The notes below the pieces were generated by a model that saw only the letters and a list, made by a program, of their open reading frames with translations, ran no database searches and was not told the origin of the DNA. A DNA stretch of 64,000 nt. Source: Paramecium octaurelia (Eukaryota > Ciliophora > Oligohymenophorea > Peniculida > Parameciidae). The stretch spans positions 189,897 to 253,896 of the forward strand of contig CAJJDP010000097.1 of assembly GCA_905182995.1 (NCBI GenBank), given 5' to 3'. A program made the position numbers and the translations under genes. Shown here piece by piece: positions 48,203 to 62,285 of this stretch. The stretch's first letter is position 1, and each line of letters starts with the position of its first letter.

Positions 48203-49487
48203 ATGTTTCTAGACTTAGTATTAAGTTTTTGTTGTTCTAAAATTCAGAAAGATGATAAAGATGCAAATTCTCTAAATAGTAATAACAAAGAACAAGAGAA
48301 AATTATTGAATACAAGAAAATTTAATTAGATATTGAAAAAGGAAGTCCTGGTTAGATATAAAGTACTAAAATATTCATTATTATAAGTATCAAGTGACTC
48401 ATCAGCAATAGTATCCCCATCTGACAATTAATTCTAATTGAATTGTGAGTAGGAATAAGAAAAGGGTATATTCGAGGAAGATAATATAGGATAGAAACTA
48501 TTTGATATTTAATAGGATGAGGAACTACAATTAAATAATAACCTTGTACAAGATCATTTTTTATAACGGTAAGAAAATGAGTTATAAAATATAGTTCTAA
48601 ACCTTTAGAGAAATAAGAAAAGGATTTGAAAAAGAAGATTAACAAAAAAAAACAAAACCTTAATGGATATAAAAGAGTTGTGAAGATCTGGAAACCAGAG
48701 GAAGATTAGAGGTTGAGAAATCTGTATTAAGAACACAAAGGAAGTTGGAATAAAATAATTTAATCTATGTCCGATAGGAATATTTCACAATGCTCCTAAA
48801 GATGGAGAAGGATTAATCCAAAATAAGTGAATTAGTTATTTTATCAAAGTGTAAATAAAAATGGATTTAAGATGAGGATAAAAAGTTAGTTTCTATGGTA
48901 GCACTTGAAGGCAAAAATTGGACCAATTTAGCCAGGCATTTTCTTGGAAGAACAGGTAAACAGATTAGAAATAGATATCTTAATAAATTAGATCCAAATC
49001 TTAATTTTGTTCCATGGACAGACTATGAAGATCAAGAAATAGTGAAATGTTACAATTAATATGGTGCAAAATGGAGTTTGGTTGCGTCACATTTAAAAGG
49101 AAGATCAGTATTGATTCTAAATAATTATAGGAAAATATGGTGAAGAACAGGTTTTATTCACATATTCAAAAACATCTTTTGGGTAGATAAAATAAATACT
49201 AGATAATATTTAAATAAGGCAATAATTAAGAATAATAGAATGGCATTTCTTAAATGATTGAGGGAAATAAAAATAAGGAAATTGAATATTCTGAAACTTC
49301 TAATAATGATATGAAATTCGTTAATTCTGAAAACTATTCAGTAATTGCTAAAATACCAATATTTTAGTCTTCAATTGGATAGAGTACATTTACTTTTTAT
49401 TATTATGAAAATATTGACTTTGAAGGGAACCAAGAAGTGCTGACCAATAATATATAATTTGATCACAAGTTTAATGAAAAGCCATGA
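48203..49487 (+). CDS. three-repeat Myb DNA-binding protein
   Basis: After an acidic/Gln-rich N-terminus, three Myb repeats follow: R1 IWKPEEDQRLRNLYQEHKGS, R2 KWIQDEDKKLVSMVALEGKN with RTGKQIRNRYLNKLDP, and R3 PWTDYEDQEIVKCYNQYGAK ending GRSENMVKNRFYSHIQKHL. The R3 end is nearly identical to the c-Myb consensus. At least four introns are needed: one at GTATC near 48388, a 26-nt one near 48569, a 23-nt GTG...AAG one between R1 and R2, and a 23-nt one that splits GRS/EN. The C-terminal ~100 residues are acidic. Predicted nuclear transcription regulator or cell-cycle factor. Confidence 0.88.
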
Positions 49488-50885
49488 TTATTTTGAATTG
49501 TTATATTTTTTAATAATATAAAATCATGATTTAGTTAAGACCTGAAATTCATGGAAGGCTGATTCAATAATTAAAGATTGTAATTTTATTGAATATTTGG
49601 ATTGTTTCTATCTATCATAAATAGATCAATAAACGATTTGTCTTATAACATTAGATTTAGGACATCCAAAATAGATGGAAATGTTAGAACATTTAAGATT
49701 TTAATGCCATTGGGAATGTGCATTTACTTTTCAAAATAAATGAGAAGAGAATTGAATCTAAATATTACAATCAAGAAATATGAATCATTTAATTTTCGAA
49801 TGGCTAGGATGATTTAGAAATTATTTTATGATAAAAAAGGAGGAAACACTTAATGAATGAAATACTAATTAATTATATCTTTAACATCTTTTGCTCAACT
49901 AAGAAAATTCAACTTCATAAAAATGCATATTAAAATAATAATTTAGATGACATTAAAATCAATCATTAATTATGACTATAAGGATCTGTATTATAAATTA
50001 TCAGTTTATTATTGATAATTAAGCATTTGATTATCAAGGTCTAAAGATATGGTTGTCGAAAATTATCTATTAATGTATGTTGCACAGTAATACATGCAGT
50101 AAAATTAGTCAATTGAAGATACTTAATAATAATGAATTCATACAGACTCAAAAATGGAGTATTTGAGCATGTAATAACTAATTAAATATCTATTATTAGT
50201 ATGAGTAATGAAGTTAAAAATAAAATCTAATGAATAAGAAGTTTATACAAAGTAGAAAGATGAACAAAAATGTTAAGACGATAACGAAATATGAGTAGAT
50301 GTAATATGAAATATGATGTTATAATAAATGGCAATTCAGTTATATGAGGATGATGTCGAAGAGGAGGAGGAACTAAAGTCATAATTCTTAGGTTTCTTGA
50401 TTTTCTTTTAAATTTTTGTGGATTTCACATTATTTTATGAAATTGTCTTTTTATTTTTTGACGAATATTTGGGCTATTGTTTTTGCTATTCTTCTTCTAA
50501 TTTTATTATTGGATGAGGGATATATTTCTATTTTTTTTTATTTTGAACCCTTTTTTGTGTGTTTTCATTGCTGTCCTCTGATTATTAAAATTATTCAGTT
50601 TTGGGTGAATCAAACTCGTAAATGTCTAATTGAGCTGATAAGGATGCACATTTTTCATAGAGTTTAGCTAATACTTTATAGTATTTAGTTTCACTAACAA
50701 CTCTCATAAATTGTAATATTTAATAATTAGATTGCTAAACGAAATTGAACCTAAATTTTGGAAAATCCTTTTATTTATTGAATTAATCATAAATTATTAT
50801 TCGTGCGTATAAGTGTAATGGATAATTGTCAGAATAAGATTAAGGATATCATTAATGATGGTAATATTATGAAATGTTTATATCT
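49488..50885. other. probable gene(s) on + strand, exons not resolved
   Basis: About 1.4 kb. An ATG at 49528 opens coding-looking sequence (DQQTICLITLDLGHPKQMEM, then HLRFQCHWECAF) in mixed frames. Further right an acidic patch (EDDVEEEEELKSQ, about 50345) leads into strongly hydrophobic sequence to about 50670 that could be one or two membrane helices. Frames change often and I could not fix a consistent intron set; a decayed or multi-exon membrane protein are both possible. Confidence 0.35.
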
Positions 50886-51825
50886 TCATGCTAATAATCC
50901 TTAAGTTATTTGATGCATCAACTTGTCTTAGTTTTTTTCATCTGGTACAAAACATACTTTAGTTCCATTACTGCCAGCCAATTGTTATAGTGTTTCTAGA
51001 TATCTTACTTGCATGGCAGTTTTAGAATCTAAAAATTCAGAGGCCTACCTCATCAGTTTGGCTGACTCAACATCAGCTTTGGCACTTATCAATTTACCTT
51101 AGGCCAATCTCTATTCTGTGGCTGCTGAACCTAGTGCTTATTAGAGATCAGCAGACAATTGGATGTCTTTCATGTAGATGTTATCAATTAATACACCCCT
51201 AAATTTATTATTCTATATACCAATCTTTTACATATTCATCAACCTAATCTTCTATCTAATCTGCTACTTCCTATCTTTTCTCAAGCAAATCTTAGAGTAC
51301 AAAGGAACCTACTGTGTTTTTAAGAACAGCATAAGTAATTTGACGGACTGCTTAATCATAGTTCTCCACTCTATAAACAGCAAATCGAGAAGTTTTGATT
51401 CTATAATAAACAGACGCATCTATGGAAATAGTTACATTATCTTTTGTCATAACAGACTAGAGAATATGTAATATACATTACTTATCTATCTAAATCAATA
51501 ACAGTAATCCTCAAGTCTAGTTGTTCTAATGTGTCTGTACAAGGATTGACATAATGCAATCCTGGTCTAACTACTTTGATATGTCTTCCAAATCTTTTGA
51601 ACAATCCTTCAGTGCCTAGAATATAAAAGAGAATTATCAACCTTATTCAACTTCTTAGTATGGATAGTTAACACACATACAAAAAATACAAGGAATCCAG
51701 GTTCTCAAACAACCAAAACATTCTCCCAAACAATATTAGCATTTGGCATATGCAATCATTGTTTGATTATCTTAGAATTCTGGAACTTCCAAATGGGCTA
51801 TCTTTCTTCTTGAATGAGCATTCAT
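50886..51825 (-). CDS. SPFH/Band 7 (stomatin-like) protein
   Basis: Membrane scaffold protein of the stomatin/prohibitin superfamily. A Cys-rich N-terminus (CQYCLGECFGCLRTWIPCIF) can insert in the membrane and be acylated. The SPFH core follows: EGLFKRFGRHIKVVRPGLHY, LDLRITVID, VTISIDASVYYRI, YAVLKNTVGS. A coiled-coil C-terminal part comes after (LAQGKLISAKADVESAKLMR). Three introns of 22-26 nt restore the frame, including one at the WG junction before VLIDNIYMKDIQL. The start at 51825 is 30 bp from the guanylyl cyclase start on the other strand. Stop TGA at 50886. Confidence 0.88.
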
Positions 51826-51855
51826 ATTCAATCTAAATTATTATTAAAATCAATT

Positions 51856-54800
51856 ATGAATTATAACCACCATCAAATTGTTGAAAAATGGTTATCCCGA
51901 TTCAGAAGATGTCTTTCCTTGTGTTATTCAGATGACTCCTAAATGATAACCATGGAATTGCATAAAGGAAATGTTTAGTTGCTCAGCGTTCCTTAGAATA
52001 AGAACATTTTCAACACACGTAAATATACTGTAAATATACTCATCTATATTTATTAGTTACTCAACTTCTTACCCAAAACCCTCTTCACAGGTTTAGTCAG
52101 ATTCGGAAACATCTATTTACTTGCCATTTCATTGATCATGCTCATAGATCCCACTCTCTCCCCCTTTTATCGTTGGATCACTATTTTCCCCATTGGTTTA
52201 AGTGTACTCCTCTATGTTATCATTGAATTTGTTCTTGACATTCGTCGATAGAGTCACGATCATAAAATCAACATGCAAACAACTTCAAGAGGAGCTAAAG
52301 ATGGCTCAATTGAGACCATCAAATGGAGTGATATTCAAATTGGCGACGTTTTATACCTCATCAAAGGAGATATTGTACCTGCTGATATCATACTCTTGGA
52401 TACTGGATAAGTCAGGGATCGAGAAGCTATCTGTATGGTAGATACCTAATATTATGATGGCAAATCAAGTCTAACCAAAAAGAAGTCTTCCTATCTAACT
52501 TAATTGATTGTCTTGAGAACCAGATTGAAGAATTAATTCCCAGAATACAGAAAGATGTTAACTGGTAAATTAGAATATGAAGCACCTAATGGAAATACAC
52601 AAAGGTTTCATGCTAGATTGAAACTCAAAAAAGATCCAAAAAATGAAGAATTAACTATAGATAATTTCATTCCCAAAGGAACTAAAATTAAATAGACGTC
52701 CTGGTTATTTGGCTTAGCAGTATATGTTGGTCACAATACTAAAACTATGCAAAGTAGTCATTATGGAGCATAAAAATAGAGTTTTGAAGAAAAACAATGC
52801 AATTTCTACTCGTTCCTCATGGCCTGTTTATCATTATTTTTTACATTAATATCAATAATTGTACTATTAGCTAGATCTGATGAAAACAGTTTCGCTTTAA
52901 TAATAGACAACTATACAACTAATGGGATGAAAGTATTTTAATTAGCCATATTGTATGCCCAATTAATTCCAGCTACTTTGTATTTATTATTTGACATCGT
53001 GAACTTCATCTCAGTATTTAAATTTGAAATCAATCAAATTGAGGAGAATCTAGTGAAATATGTGAAAATCAACTCATCAAATAATTTATGTGATTTAGGT
53101 CATGTTGATTATATGTTGATTGATAAGACAGGTACATTAACTACATCATATTATAAATTGGATAATTTATTATTCGGATAATTAGCATTCAGTCTCAATT
53201 ATGATTAACTATAATTGACATTGAACCAAAAATCAGCAAAATAGGATGATATCGAAGACCCCTTAAAATATGCAAGTATAAATGATAACAATGAATATTT
53301 GATTCCGTTTGAGTATGATAAGAAGAGTAATCAAACAACTGAAGTTTAACCAAGTGGTAAGTTAATGCTGAAAAGTGTTAGGACTTCCAACAATAACCCA
53401 ATCTTTAATTAAATCACTGCCTAGCCAATCAGTAAAAGATAGACCTTTCTCAATATGGATGTTTAATATTAATAACAGTTTCAAGATTATTCATAGACTA
53501 GGATGTTTTTACCTCAACCAAAACATAAAAATAGTCCAGGCAATAACAATGATGAATTTATGCAATTAGTCAACTAACTAAAGTATAGTTCCCCATAGAA
53601 GGAGTACTTGTAGACAAAGGACATTAATACATTATATTATGATGCTTTCTTAAAGTGTTTGATGTTATGTCATGAAGCAAGACCAGTCTTTGGGGCTGAT
53701 TCAATAACATATGAATCATTTTCCAAGAATGAGGAGATTTCATTAACATTCGCTCGTTCCTGTGGTTACTAATTGGAGAACTTTAATAAATTCGATAGTC
53801 CAGATATTTACTTATGTAAAGTGAGGGGAAACTCAATTTGGTATCAAATATTAGGATTAAATTTGTTTACCTACAACAGAAATTTGAATTCAGTAGTAGT
53901 CTAAGTACCAATGACTATGGATTTAGAATTGGGTCAGGAACATGAAGCTCTGAATTAATTATGTGGAGAAGGCTCCAAAAATAAATCATTATTGATTTGT
54001 AAGGGAGATTATGAAGCAATTAAATTAAAATTGTAATTAAATCATAAGGAGAGAGAAGAGTTAGATGCTTATATTCAAAACTATAAAGTGAGAGGTATAA
54101 GAATGATAGTATATGCAACAAGAGTGTTGAGTGAAAAAGAAACTGAGAATTACAAGCAAAAATTCAATTTGTTGCATAGTTCTCTGACTAATCAGGATAG
54201 TTTGTTGGAAGAATTGGCTTTAGAATATGAAAAGGAATTAAACTTATTGGGAATGATAGGATTCAAAGAGGAATTAAAGAGTGATGCATTAGATTTTATT
54301 AAGACAGTTAAAGAGTGCAACATCAATATTTGGTTATTGAGTGGGGATTAAGAAGCATAGACAATTAGTTGTGCTTAGGCTTTAGAGATGGCAGAGACTT
54401 CTAAGTATCTCAGGATTGTAGCAACAGAGAAGGAGTAGATATGGTTATAAATAAATACTGCAATAGGATAGATATAAAGTGAATTGTAAAAAATACAAGA
54501 GAAGCAATTAATTAAACAATAAGAGAAACATTCACAATAATCAATGAGTAGAAGTATGATTAAGTCAAGTGTAACATTATTTGAAGGAGCATCCTATTAA
54601 TAAATGTTATAATTTGTATTGGTTGTTAATGGAAACTCTTTATCAATAATAAGTGAATCCCCAGATCTAATGAGTCATTTTAGATTCTTGTCATGTGTAT
54701 GTAAGAATGTAATTGGATTTAACATGAATCCACAATAGAAAGAATTAGCCTGTATTATCATTAAGGATTACTTCCCAAATAAACCAACTATTCTAGGAGT

Positions 54801-57800
54801 AGGAGATGGCTATAATGATGCTCTTATGATGTAAGCCTCTCATATCAGTATTGAAATAATCAATAGCAAATTAAATCACATCTATCCATAAGTGAATGCT
54901 GGAGACATTAGTGTTAATACATTAAAAGAGATAAAAGTATTATTGTTATAGAAGTGTAAACTGCACTCGGAACGTGTCTCTTCTATGATAATATACCTAT
55001 TTTATTGTGCAGGCTTTTTAGGTATGACACTCTTCTTTTACAATTGGTTTTGCTAGTTTACTGCTACTTCCTTACATGATTCAATGACAGTATTTTTGTT
55101 CATATTCTTATACACAACTCCCAATGCTTTGGTTATTGGATTAGCTGATTTACAAACTAACCCATTAGTAAACACATCAATTCCTACTTTATATGTGGAT
55201 GGCCAGATCAGAACCAAAAGGTTTGGATATTATTATTTGATTGAAGCATTTTTGGAATCATTTATATCAGCTGCCTTCACTTTCTATTCATGCACATATA
55301 TGGTTAATTATGCTTGGACTAATGATGGTCATCAGAGTGATTTCTAAATGGTAGCGACCAGCATCATTTACGTAGTGATTACAGTATCAGCATTAAAGGT
55401 GTTATTTAGATTGATCCAACATAATGTACACATAGTCATCATAATTTCCCTATTCACATTTGGATTATTGGTTGGGTTTGTATTTCTGAATTACAGAGGA
55501 AACTTTAGCGATTTTGATTACTAAGAATTGACTTATCAATTATTCACTAGGTTTAATAGCATAGTAGCAATCATCTTTTGTTTATTTGGATGTTTCTTCA
55601 TAAATTACTTCCTTCATGATTTCATTAAACTGAATGTGTTCCCAACAGTCTATTAATAATTTGCATTTATTAATTAGGATGGTACATAATGGGAAGATGC
55701 CACTCACTCGCATATATTAAACTAATGTTTAGATCAACATGTGTAACTATTCTATTTAAATTTAGTAATGTCTCTACTATCATACAAAACGTGTTTATTG
55801 ATTGTTCTACCACATCTCCTTACATATCAGAAATGCTCAATCCCGGAGATACCAAAGTAACTGAAATGAAACTAAAACCCTTGACTTTGGAAATGAAGGA
55901 ATTGGTCCTCGAATAAAAGTTCCTTGCTCATAAATTGTCTCAATCACTCAGTCATTTACGTTTCTTCTTGTGCATTTTATTAATCTATTTCATAGCCTAT
56001 TGCTTAACTGATTTCTTCATTAATGATCTCAGAGTATTCACTGGAGTCTATTATTTGATTATCTTTGGCATTGTATTCCTTATTTTATTGCTAACATGCA
56101 CATCAATAATGGAATAACAGTACTATACTTATTCACATTTGACTGTTCTGATCATATTTGCAATTAAAGTTGCAATCGATTGGTTATCAGATGATTTAAC
56201 CATTACATTATCTGCAACCTTAGTAATCTTGTTTAGTACATTTAATACTATGAATATGACAGTCATACCTATAATGTTATACAATATCTGTTATCTAATA
56301 CAATTGATAGTAAGAATATTAATTATTGTTGTATCTACTGACTTAAGCACTTCAAATGGAACATACACACAAAGCAGGATTTCAACCTATGCTGCTAGTA
56401 CACAAATATTGTTGGTCATCAGCATTACTATTAGATTTTTGTTCACTTATTATAAATCAATAAAGCATAGAAGAAATGATTATTTAGCAAAGTATTCAAT
56501 TGAATAGGACAACATGACTGCATAGGACATTTTAAGCATTCTTGTTCCTAGATTTGTTAGACAATAAATATCAACTGGAGTTTATTCCATGCAATAAGCA
56601 TAGGATGATGTATCAATCCTATTTGCTTACATTTGTGATTTTGATACTATTATGAAAGAGGAAGGCAAGAATGTTGTTTTAATGTTGGATTCTCTATTTA
56701 GATTGTATGATAATTTATGTATTTAACATGGAGTTCAAAAGATAGAAACAGTAGGATACACTTATATGGCAGCAACAGGAATCAAGGCATGTGAGTAGAA
56801 TATGACTGCTCATGTAATTAGAACAGAGAAAACTATGAGATTGGTCAATATGGCATTTGATATGATGTAATAAGTTTAAGGAAGAAAATATGGAAAAGGC
56901 AACTAAATAGAAATGAAAATTGGAATCCATGTTGGAAGAGTGATTGCAGGAGTGATTGGACATCATAAACCTTAATTTTCATTAATAGGTGATCCAGTGA
57001 ATCAGACAAGTAGAGTAGGTTCTACTGGAGATACTGGAGCAATTACTTTAAGTGAATAAGCTTTTAAATAAGCCAGACATGGAATTAAATATTACTCAAA
57101 AAAACAGAAGGAAGCCAAGGGTCTAGGAATAATAGATACTTATTAAGTGTTTAAGACTAAACCACCAGGGTATTAAGTACCTAAGGCATTTCTACTTTGG
57201 CAGAATTGTACTAAGATTGTCGTAAAAGATCTAAGATAATAGAGAAGTCAAAGATAGATAGTATCAAAAAAGGGTCAATTCTTATCCTAGTTGCAAAACT
57301 CAATATATGTGGATAATATGAAACAATCAAATAGACTAGAAATATCTCCAAGAGCCCCTCAAACAGTTTAATTTTTAATGCCGCAAAATTCGCCTTAAGA
57401 AGTAGACAATAAATCTAGACTGTCAGTGCCAGTCCAACCATCAGAAGCAGTGTTGACTGATGAATCTGTGTTTATAACAAATGAATAGGAGGACAATGGT
57501 GAATTAGATCTAATTAAGCCTAATTTGATTTTGAATATACCTGAGAATGAGATCAAAGGCAATTTTATTTAGATATTGAAAGAATAGAATTTAGATGAAT
57601 CTAAAGTAGGTATTGTATTCTTATGGTTCACATATTTCGTAATCACATTGCTATCAATAATTGTTCGCAAACTATTCTAATACAACCTTCTTATTTTTGT
57701 TTTAAGAGTACTATTTCTTAATTATTATTTAGGCAATATTTTTAATCCTTCTGATAGTGCTGTTCCCAATTTTATCCCAAGCCTATAGGAACAGATTGGT

Positions 57801-58891
57801 GAATCTGATGTACTTCCTGCTATTGATATATGCTGTCTTTACAGTCTTGTTTTAGGCCTACCTGACTGACAATTCAGAAGTAGCCATCATATGTCTTTTG
57901 GAAATACTGTACATAATGATTGTGACTTGCCAACTGAAGATGTTCACTTTCTTATAAGTCATCATTTATATGTTCATTATGTTAGGATTTTTCTTGGGCT
58001 TTTACATAGCTTCAGATTTAGTAACTCATTTCGCAATCTTTTATATTTGTTGTTGTATGCTCATCCTTTTATTGGGCTACTATTTGGCTATGAGGGAATA
58101 GATTCAAATGTTTAACAATCTATAAATCAATGAGGATAAGAAAGTCAAATAAATTAATTTGGTGAGTCAATTATTGCCTATGCATTCCTATTTGAAGATG
58201 AAGAACAGTTCAATATATGACAAGAGTGATTTCATAGATGAATTTGAAGATGTCACTCTATTATTTGCAGATATCAAGGGATTTACTGAATATTCTCATA
58301 CCCAAACTCCAGAAGGAGTTGTGACCATGCTTAGGAATCTCTTTACAGAATTCGACAAATTATGTTAAAGATATAATGTGTATAAGATGTATACAATCGG
58401 GGACTGCTATGTTGTTATGGGATTCACAAACAGTGCCAAAAGAAATGTAAATATCTATATCTTATTTTAATTAGCCCATATAAGAAGCCATCAATACAGT
58501 CAAAATGGGATTCTAGATGGTGGAGATTATAATGTAAGTGAGATTGAAGATCAAATTCGATAAACTCAATATGAGAATAGGTATTCACACTGGTCAAGTT
58601 ACAGGAGGGATCATTGGAACTGATATTGTGAGATATGACATTTATGGCAAAGATGTATCAATTGCCAACAAGATGGAAAGCAGTGGAGAAGAAGGAAGAG
58701 TCCAAGTTTCATAAACTACTAAATAAATGATTGAGAGGGCAGAGAAACACCCATTTAAATTCAAATTCCATCATGTAAGGATTTCACGTTTATTTTAGGA
58801 TGTTGAATTAAGCAAATTTAACATGAGCACTAAAGGTTATTTAGTAGAATGGGATAAAATAAGGGAAGAAGCCAGTTATGAATAACAGTGA
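51856..58891 (+). CDS. P4-ATPase/guanylyl cyclase fusion protein
   Basis: About 2,300 residues. The N-terminal P4-type ATPase unit shows NFLPKTLFTGLVRFGNIYLL, GDIVPADIILLDTG, the phosphorylation motif DKTGTLTT (Asp codon at 53122), WLLSGD and GDGYNDALMMQ, plus the membrane helices. After more spans come two cyclase homology domains. C1 is near 56620-57160 (ICDFDTIM, MKIGIHVGRVIAGVIG). C2 is near 58240-58770 (LLFADIKGFTEYS, MYTIGDCYVVMGF, MRIGIHTGQVTGGIIGTD). C2 keeps both metal-binding Asp positions. This fusion is the known guanylyl cyclase type of ciliates and apicomplexans. Odd: the actuator-domain DGET is replaced by DGKS (52456). Many short introns. Confidence 0.92.
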
Positions 58892-59211
58892 TACTTACAT
58901 ATTTTAAATTTTAATATTTACAATTATTAAAATTATTTAATTATACACTATTATTCCATTTTATTTGAATCCGACCAATAAAATGCTATCTTAATTTTAA
59001 GTTCTAAATTGCTTTGATAACCTATCCATTTGAAGAACTCCATCTCTATTAATGTTTATTACTTGTGTCAGACATTCTTACTGTTAAGAATAAGTAGTTT
59101 TCATACACTTGAATTGATAGTATTCATAAGGATATAAAAGAGAGTACTAGAGTGTTGAAGAGAATAACTGTTGAATTTGAATTAATTAAATCTTGAATAC
59201 ACTATAAAAAC
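58892..59211. other. convergent intergenic spacer
   Basis: About 320 nt between convergent stops of the cyclase and histone genes; nothing recognised. Confidence 0.5.
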
Positions 59212-59520
59212 TCATGCTCCAAAGCCATAAAGTGTTCTTCCTTATCTCTTTAATGAGTAAACGACATCCATGACTGTGACTGTCTTTCTTCTTGCATGCT
59301 CAGTGTATGTGATAGCATCTCTAACAACATTCTCTAAGAAGCTCTTTAAAACATTTCTTGAGTCATCATAAAGGAATGATGAAATTCTTTTGACTCCACC
59401 TCTTCTTGCCAATCTTCTGATTGCTGGTTTTGTGATTCCTTCAATTGAAGCCTTATTTGGTTTTCTGGTATGTCTCTTAGCACTGACTTTACCAATTCCC
59501 TTTCCTGATTTTCCTGCCAT
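59212..59520 (-). CDS. H4: histone H4
   Basis: Complete and intron-free, 102 residues plus stop. N-terminus [20 protein letters not shown], core [40 protein letters not shown], end [11 protein letters not shown]. The Gln in [10 protein letters not shown] is encoded by TAA, direct evidence for the ciliate code; stop is TGA at 59212. The N-terminal tail differs from animal H4 (extra Ala, KSGKGIGK), which is usual for ciliates. No stem-loop for replication-dependent 3' processing was identified. Confidence 0.98.
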
Positions 59521-60122
59521 TTTGTCTTTTATTATATTTGAAATTAATGGAATTAAAATTAAGAGGTTGTATATTGTAATTTAAATCCAAATATTCATAA
59601 ATCAACCAATCATAATTTTATTTAGAAAAGTTAATTTTATAGCTAGGTAAAAATGTTACAATTGAATAATACTAATAAAGCCATAAAACATTAAATTTAA
59701 AGAATCACTAAAAAACTATAGATGGCATAGAATTCTTCTTTTCCACAATTTTTTATCCAATATCAATTCCCAAGTTGGTTAAATTTTCAAAGAGTTTTTG
59801 GTAATTTGTAGTTTAAATTTAATTAACATTTAATATACTATAAGTTATTTCTATGTTTTTAGAATTTCTTTACATAAAACCATTTGAAAATCAATCATTT
59901 TTCATGTTTTTTGAGACCTTTATTAATTATGAAGTAACATTATAAAATATTTGTCATTTAAAAGTTTTGTTAGTTTGAGATTTAGAGATTTATGAGTATA
60001 GTTGTTCATCATCTTAATTCATCAGTTTAAACTCTTAATTCAAATAAAATTAAGAATATGTTAATATTCCTCAATAATTATTGTTAATGCTATTTAAATT
60101 ATTTAAAATAATTTTATTAATA
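59521..60122. other. divergent intergenic region (H4 promoter side)
   Basis: About 600 nt, AT-rich. Should hold the histone promoter, but no defined element could be identified. Confidence 0.5.
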
Positions 60123-62285
60123 ATGTCCAATAACACACTAAAAAAATGGATGGAATCATTTAATGATCTCTTAGGCGATCTCACCAAAAAGATCCAACAC
60201 TCCTATGATAAAAGTGTTAAACAATAACAAAAAGGAGAGGAAGGCTCAAGTAATGATTGGATTAAATATTTGTCATTAAATTAACTTGCTTTTGATAATC
60301 AAGATGTTTATAGAATGAAATACATAAATGATAGATTTGTTTTAAGCCAATTTATTTTCTAGCAAAGATATGACGAATAAGAATACTAAGTTAAATTATT
60401 GAATAGTTTTTCAGAAACAGAAATATAGCAAGAATAATATCGAAATTCAATTTTTGAGTTCTGCATGAATGATAATAAAGCTCTCCTTTTAAGTAATAAT
60501 TCACTCTTAATCTTTAGTAAAATAATAAGTCAAATCAAATAATAGTCGAAGTGATTTGTAATCGGTACTGTTAATCAAGGAGGTTTATGCAGGGTTTATT
60601 CATGATGACAAGCTATATCTTTTCCTCATTAAAAATATCAGCCTTTGTCAATAGGCGGGATTTCATCCACTAAATCCCAATTATCTGGTTCTTCTTTAGG
60701 CATCTCAAGAATTGAATAGATAACATTCTTATCAAAAGTAATATAGTATTTTTATCAATCTAGGGAATAATAATTCTTAGTCTTTGAAATTAAAGATCTC
60801 AGACAACCAATTGTAAGAATCAATTTGAATTCTGCCATGAATGGAAATGCATTAGCCTTCTCATTTGCTTAAATAGAAGATCCTAATTCATTTCTCATCT
60901 ATTTTGTAAATAACTTAGGAATCATATATTATTATGAGTTGATTTTACCAGATATGACTTTCAGACTGCAAACTAAGATGTATTTACAGGCATCAAAACA
61001 AGAATTGGTTTAGTTTGTCAAAGACAAGCCAGAAAAAGAATTCAAAATCAATTACAGCATTACTACATAGGATGATTATCAAAAAGGAAATATTAAATTT
61101 TAATCATTTTCAAATATAAATTACTAATTACCAAAAAGTAATTATGTTTTATTTCAAAAATTGGCAATTGCAGATTATTATTTATTCTTTATTGTATCTA
61201 AACAAGCCAATGAAGATCTTATTGTTTAAGCAGTGATTGGAAAGGATTTACAAAACCTCTATGAAATATATTAAGATGAAATTAGATTCACAAAATCAGT
61301 TGATAATGATCTCCTCATATCGCATCTACGTAAAAGTGACTTACCTAAAATTGTGTATTGCAGTGAAAATGTTACCTATGTTGTGCAGAATCAATTTGAT
61401 TTGCCTAATAGACATCAACTACTCTTGCTGTATCATAATTCATTAATTTCAATTGATTTTTCAAATTTGGTTCAATATAAGTAAGATTAATCTCCTATAA
61501 ATGTTACTTGCATTGATTTGTTACCTTTTTCAAGCAATGATTAAAGTTCATCAGAATAATTCATACTTTAAGTGTTATGTCTGGATCTATACAAGTCCAA
61601 ATAGTTGCTATTAAGAACTGCGAATAAAGCCCAAAAATAAACATTTCAAATTATACCTCAAAAATTACTCTTGGGTTTGACAGAATCAAATTCAGAAATT
61701 AACAAAATCGCATTAGATTTTCATTAAGCATAAAATGTTTATTTGATGAATAAAGCTATTTTACAATAATTCAAAAAATATCTTACGGTTATTAGTGAAA
61801 AGAGACTCCCCTCATGTAAAACAGAGGAAGATATCGTTTCTATAAATGAAGATCTTTCAACATGTTTTCAGAAATCTATCAAAGGAGTGGCAATCAAAAT
61901 TAAATTAGAATCTGAAAATGTAATAATTTATATAATATCTTAGATGTATAATGACATTGAATTAAAAAGAAAAGAGGACCTAACTCAATAAGAGGAAAGA
62001 AATTTACAACTATAAAAAAAGATATCTGAGAAAAATGAAAAGATAAATTCACTACTTGAAAGATTGTAATCAACACCCTCAGCTGTGATAAGATAGTAAC
62101 TAATAAATTAACAATAATAATCTGATCTAGAGTAATTTCTACTATAATTTGAATAAATTCAAGAACAAATAAGATAGAATAAACGACAACTTGAGGATTA
62201 AATATAAGTAAGTAATAGAACCAAGTAAGAGATTGAAGCTATATAATCGAATCTGATTTAGTAAATATTATAAAAAAAAGATTGA
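60123..62285 (+). CDS. Nup88-like nucleoporin (beta-propeller plus coiled coil)
   Basis: About 690 residues. The N-terminal two thirds read as beta-strand-rich propeller sequence (AGFIHDDKLYLFLIK, AGFHPLNPNYLVLLQ, FLIYFVNNLGIIYYYEL, LLLLYHNSLISIDF). The C-terminal part is a long coiled coil (EERNLQLQKKISEKNEKINS, QFEQIQEQIRQNKRQLEDQI) and stops at TGA 62283. A propeller followed by a coiled coil, with a GFHPLNPNYLVLL segment like the Nup88/Nup82 'WHP...VVLTSDN' region, suggests a cytoplasmic-face nucleoporin. The match is by architecture and one motif only. At least two introns (near 60523 and 60825) are needed to keep the frame. Confidence 0.45.
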
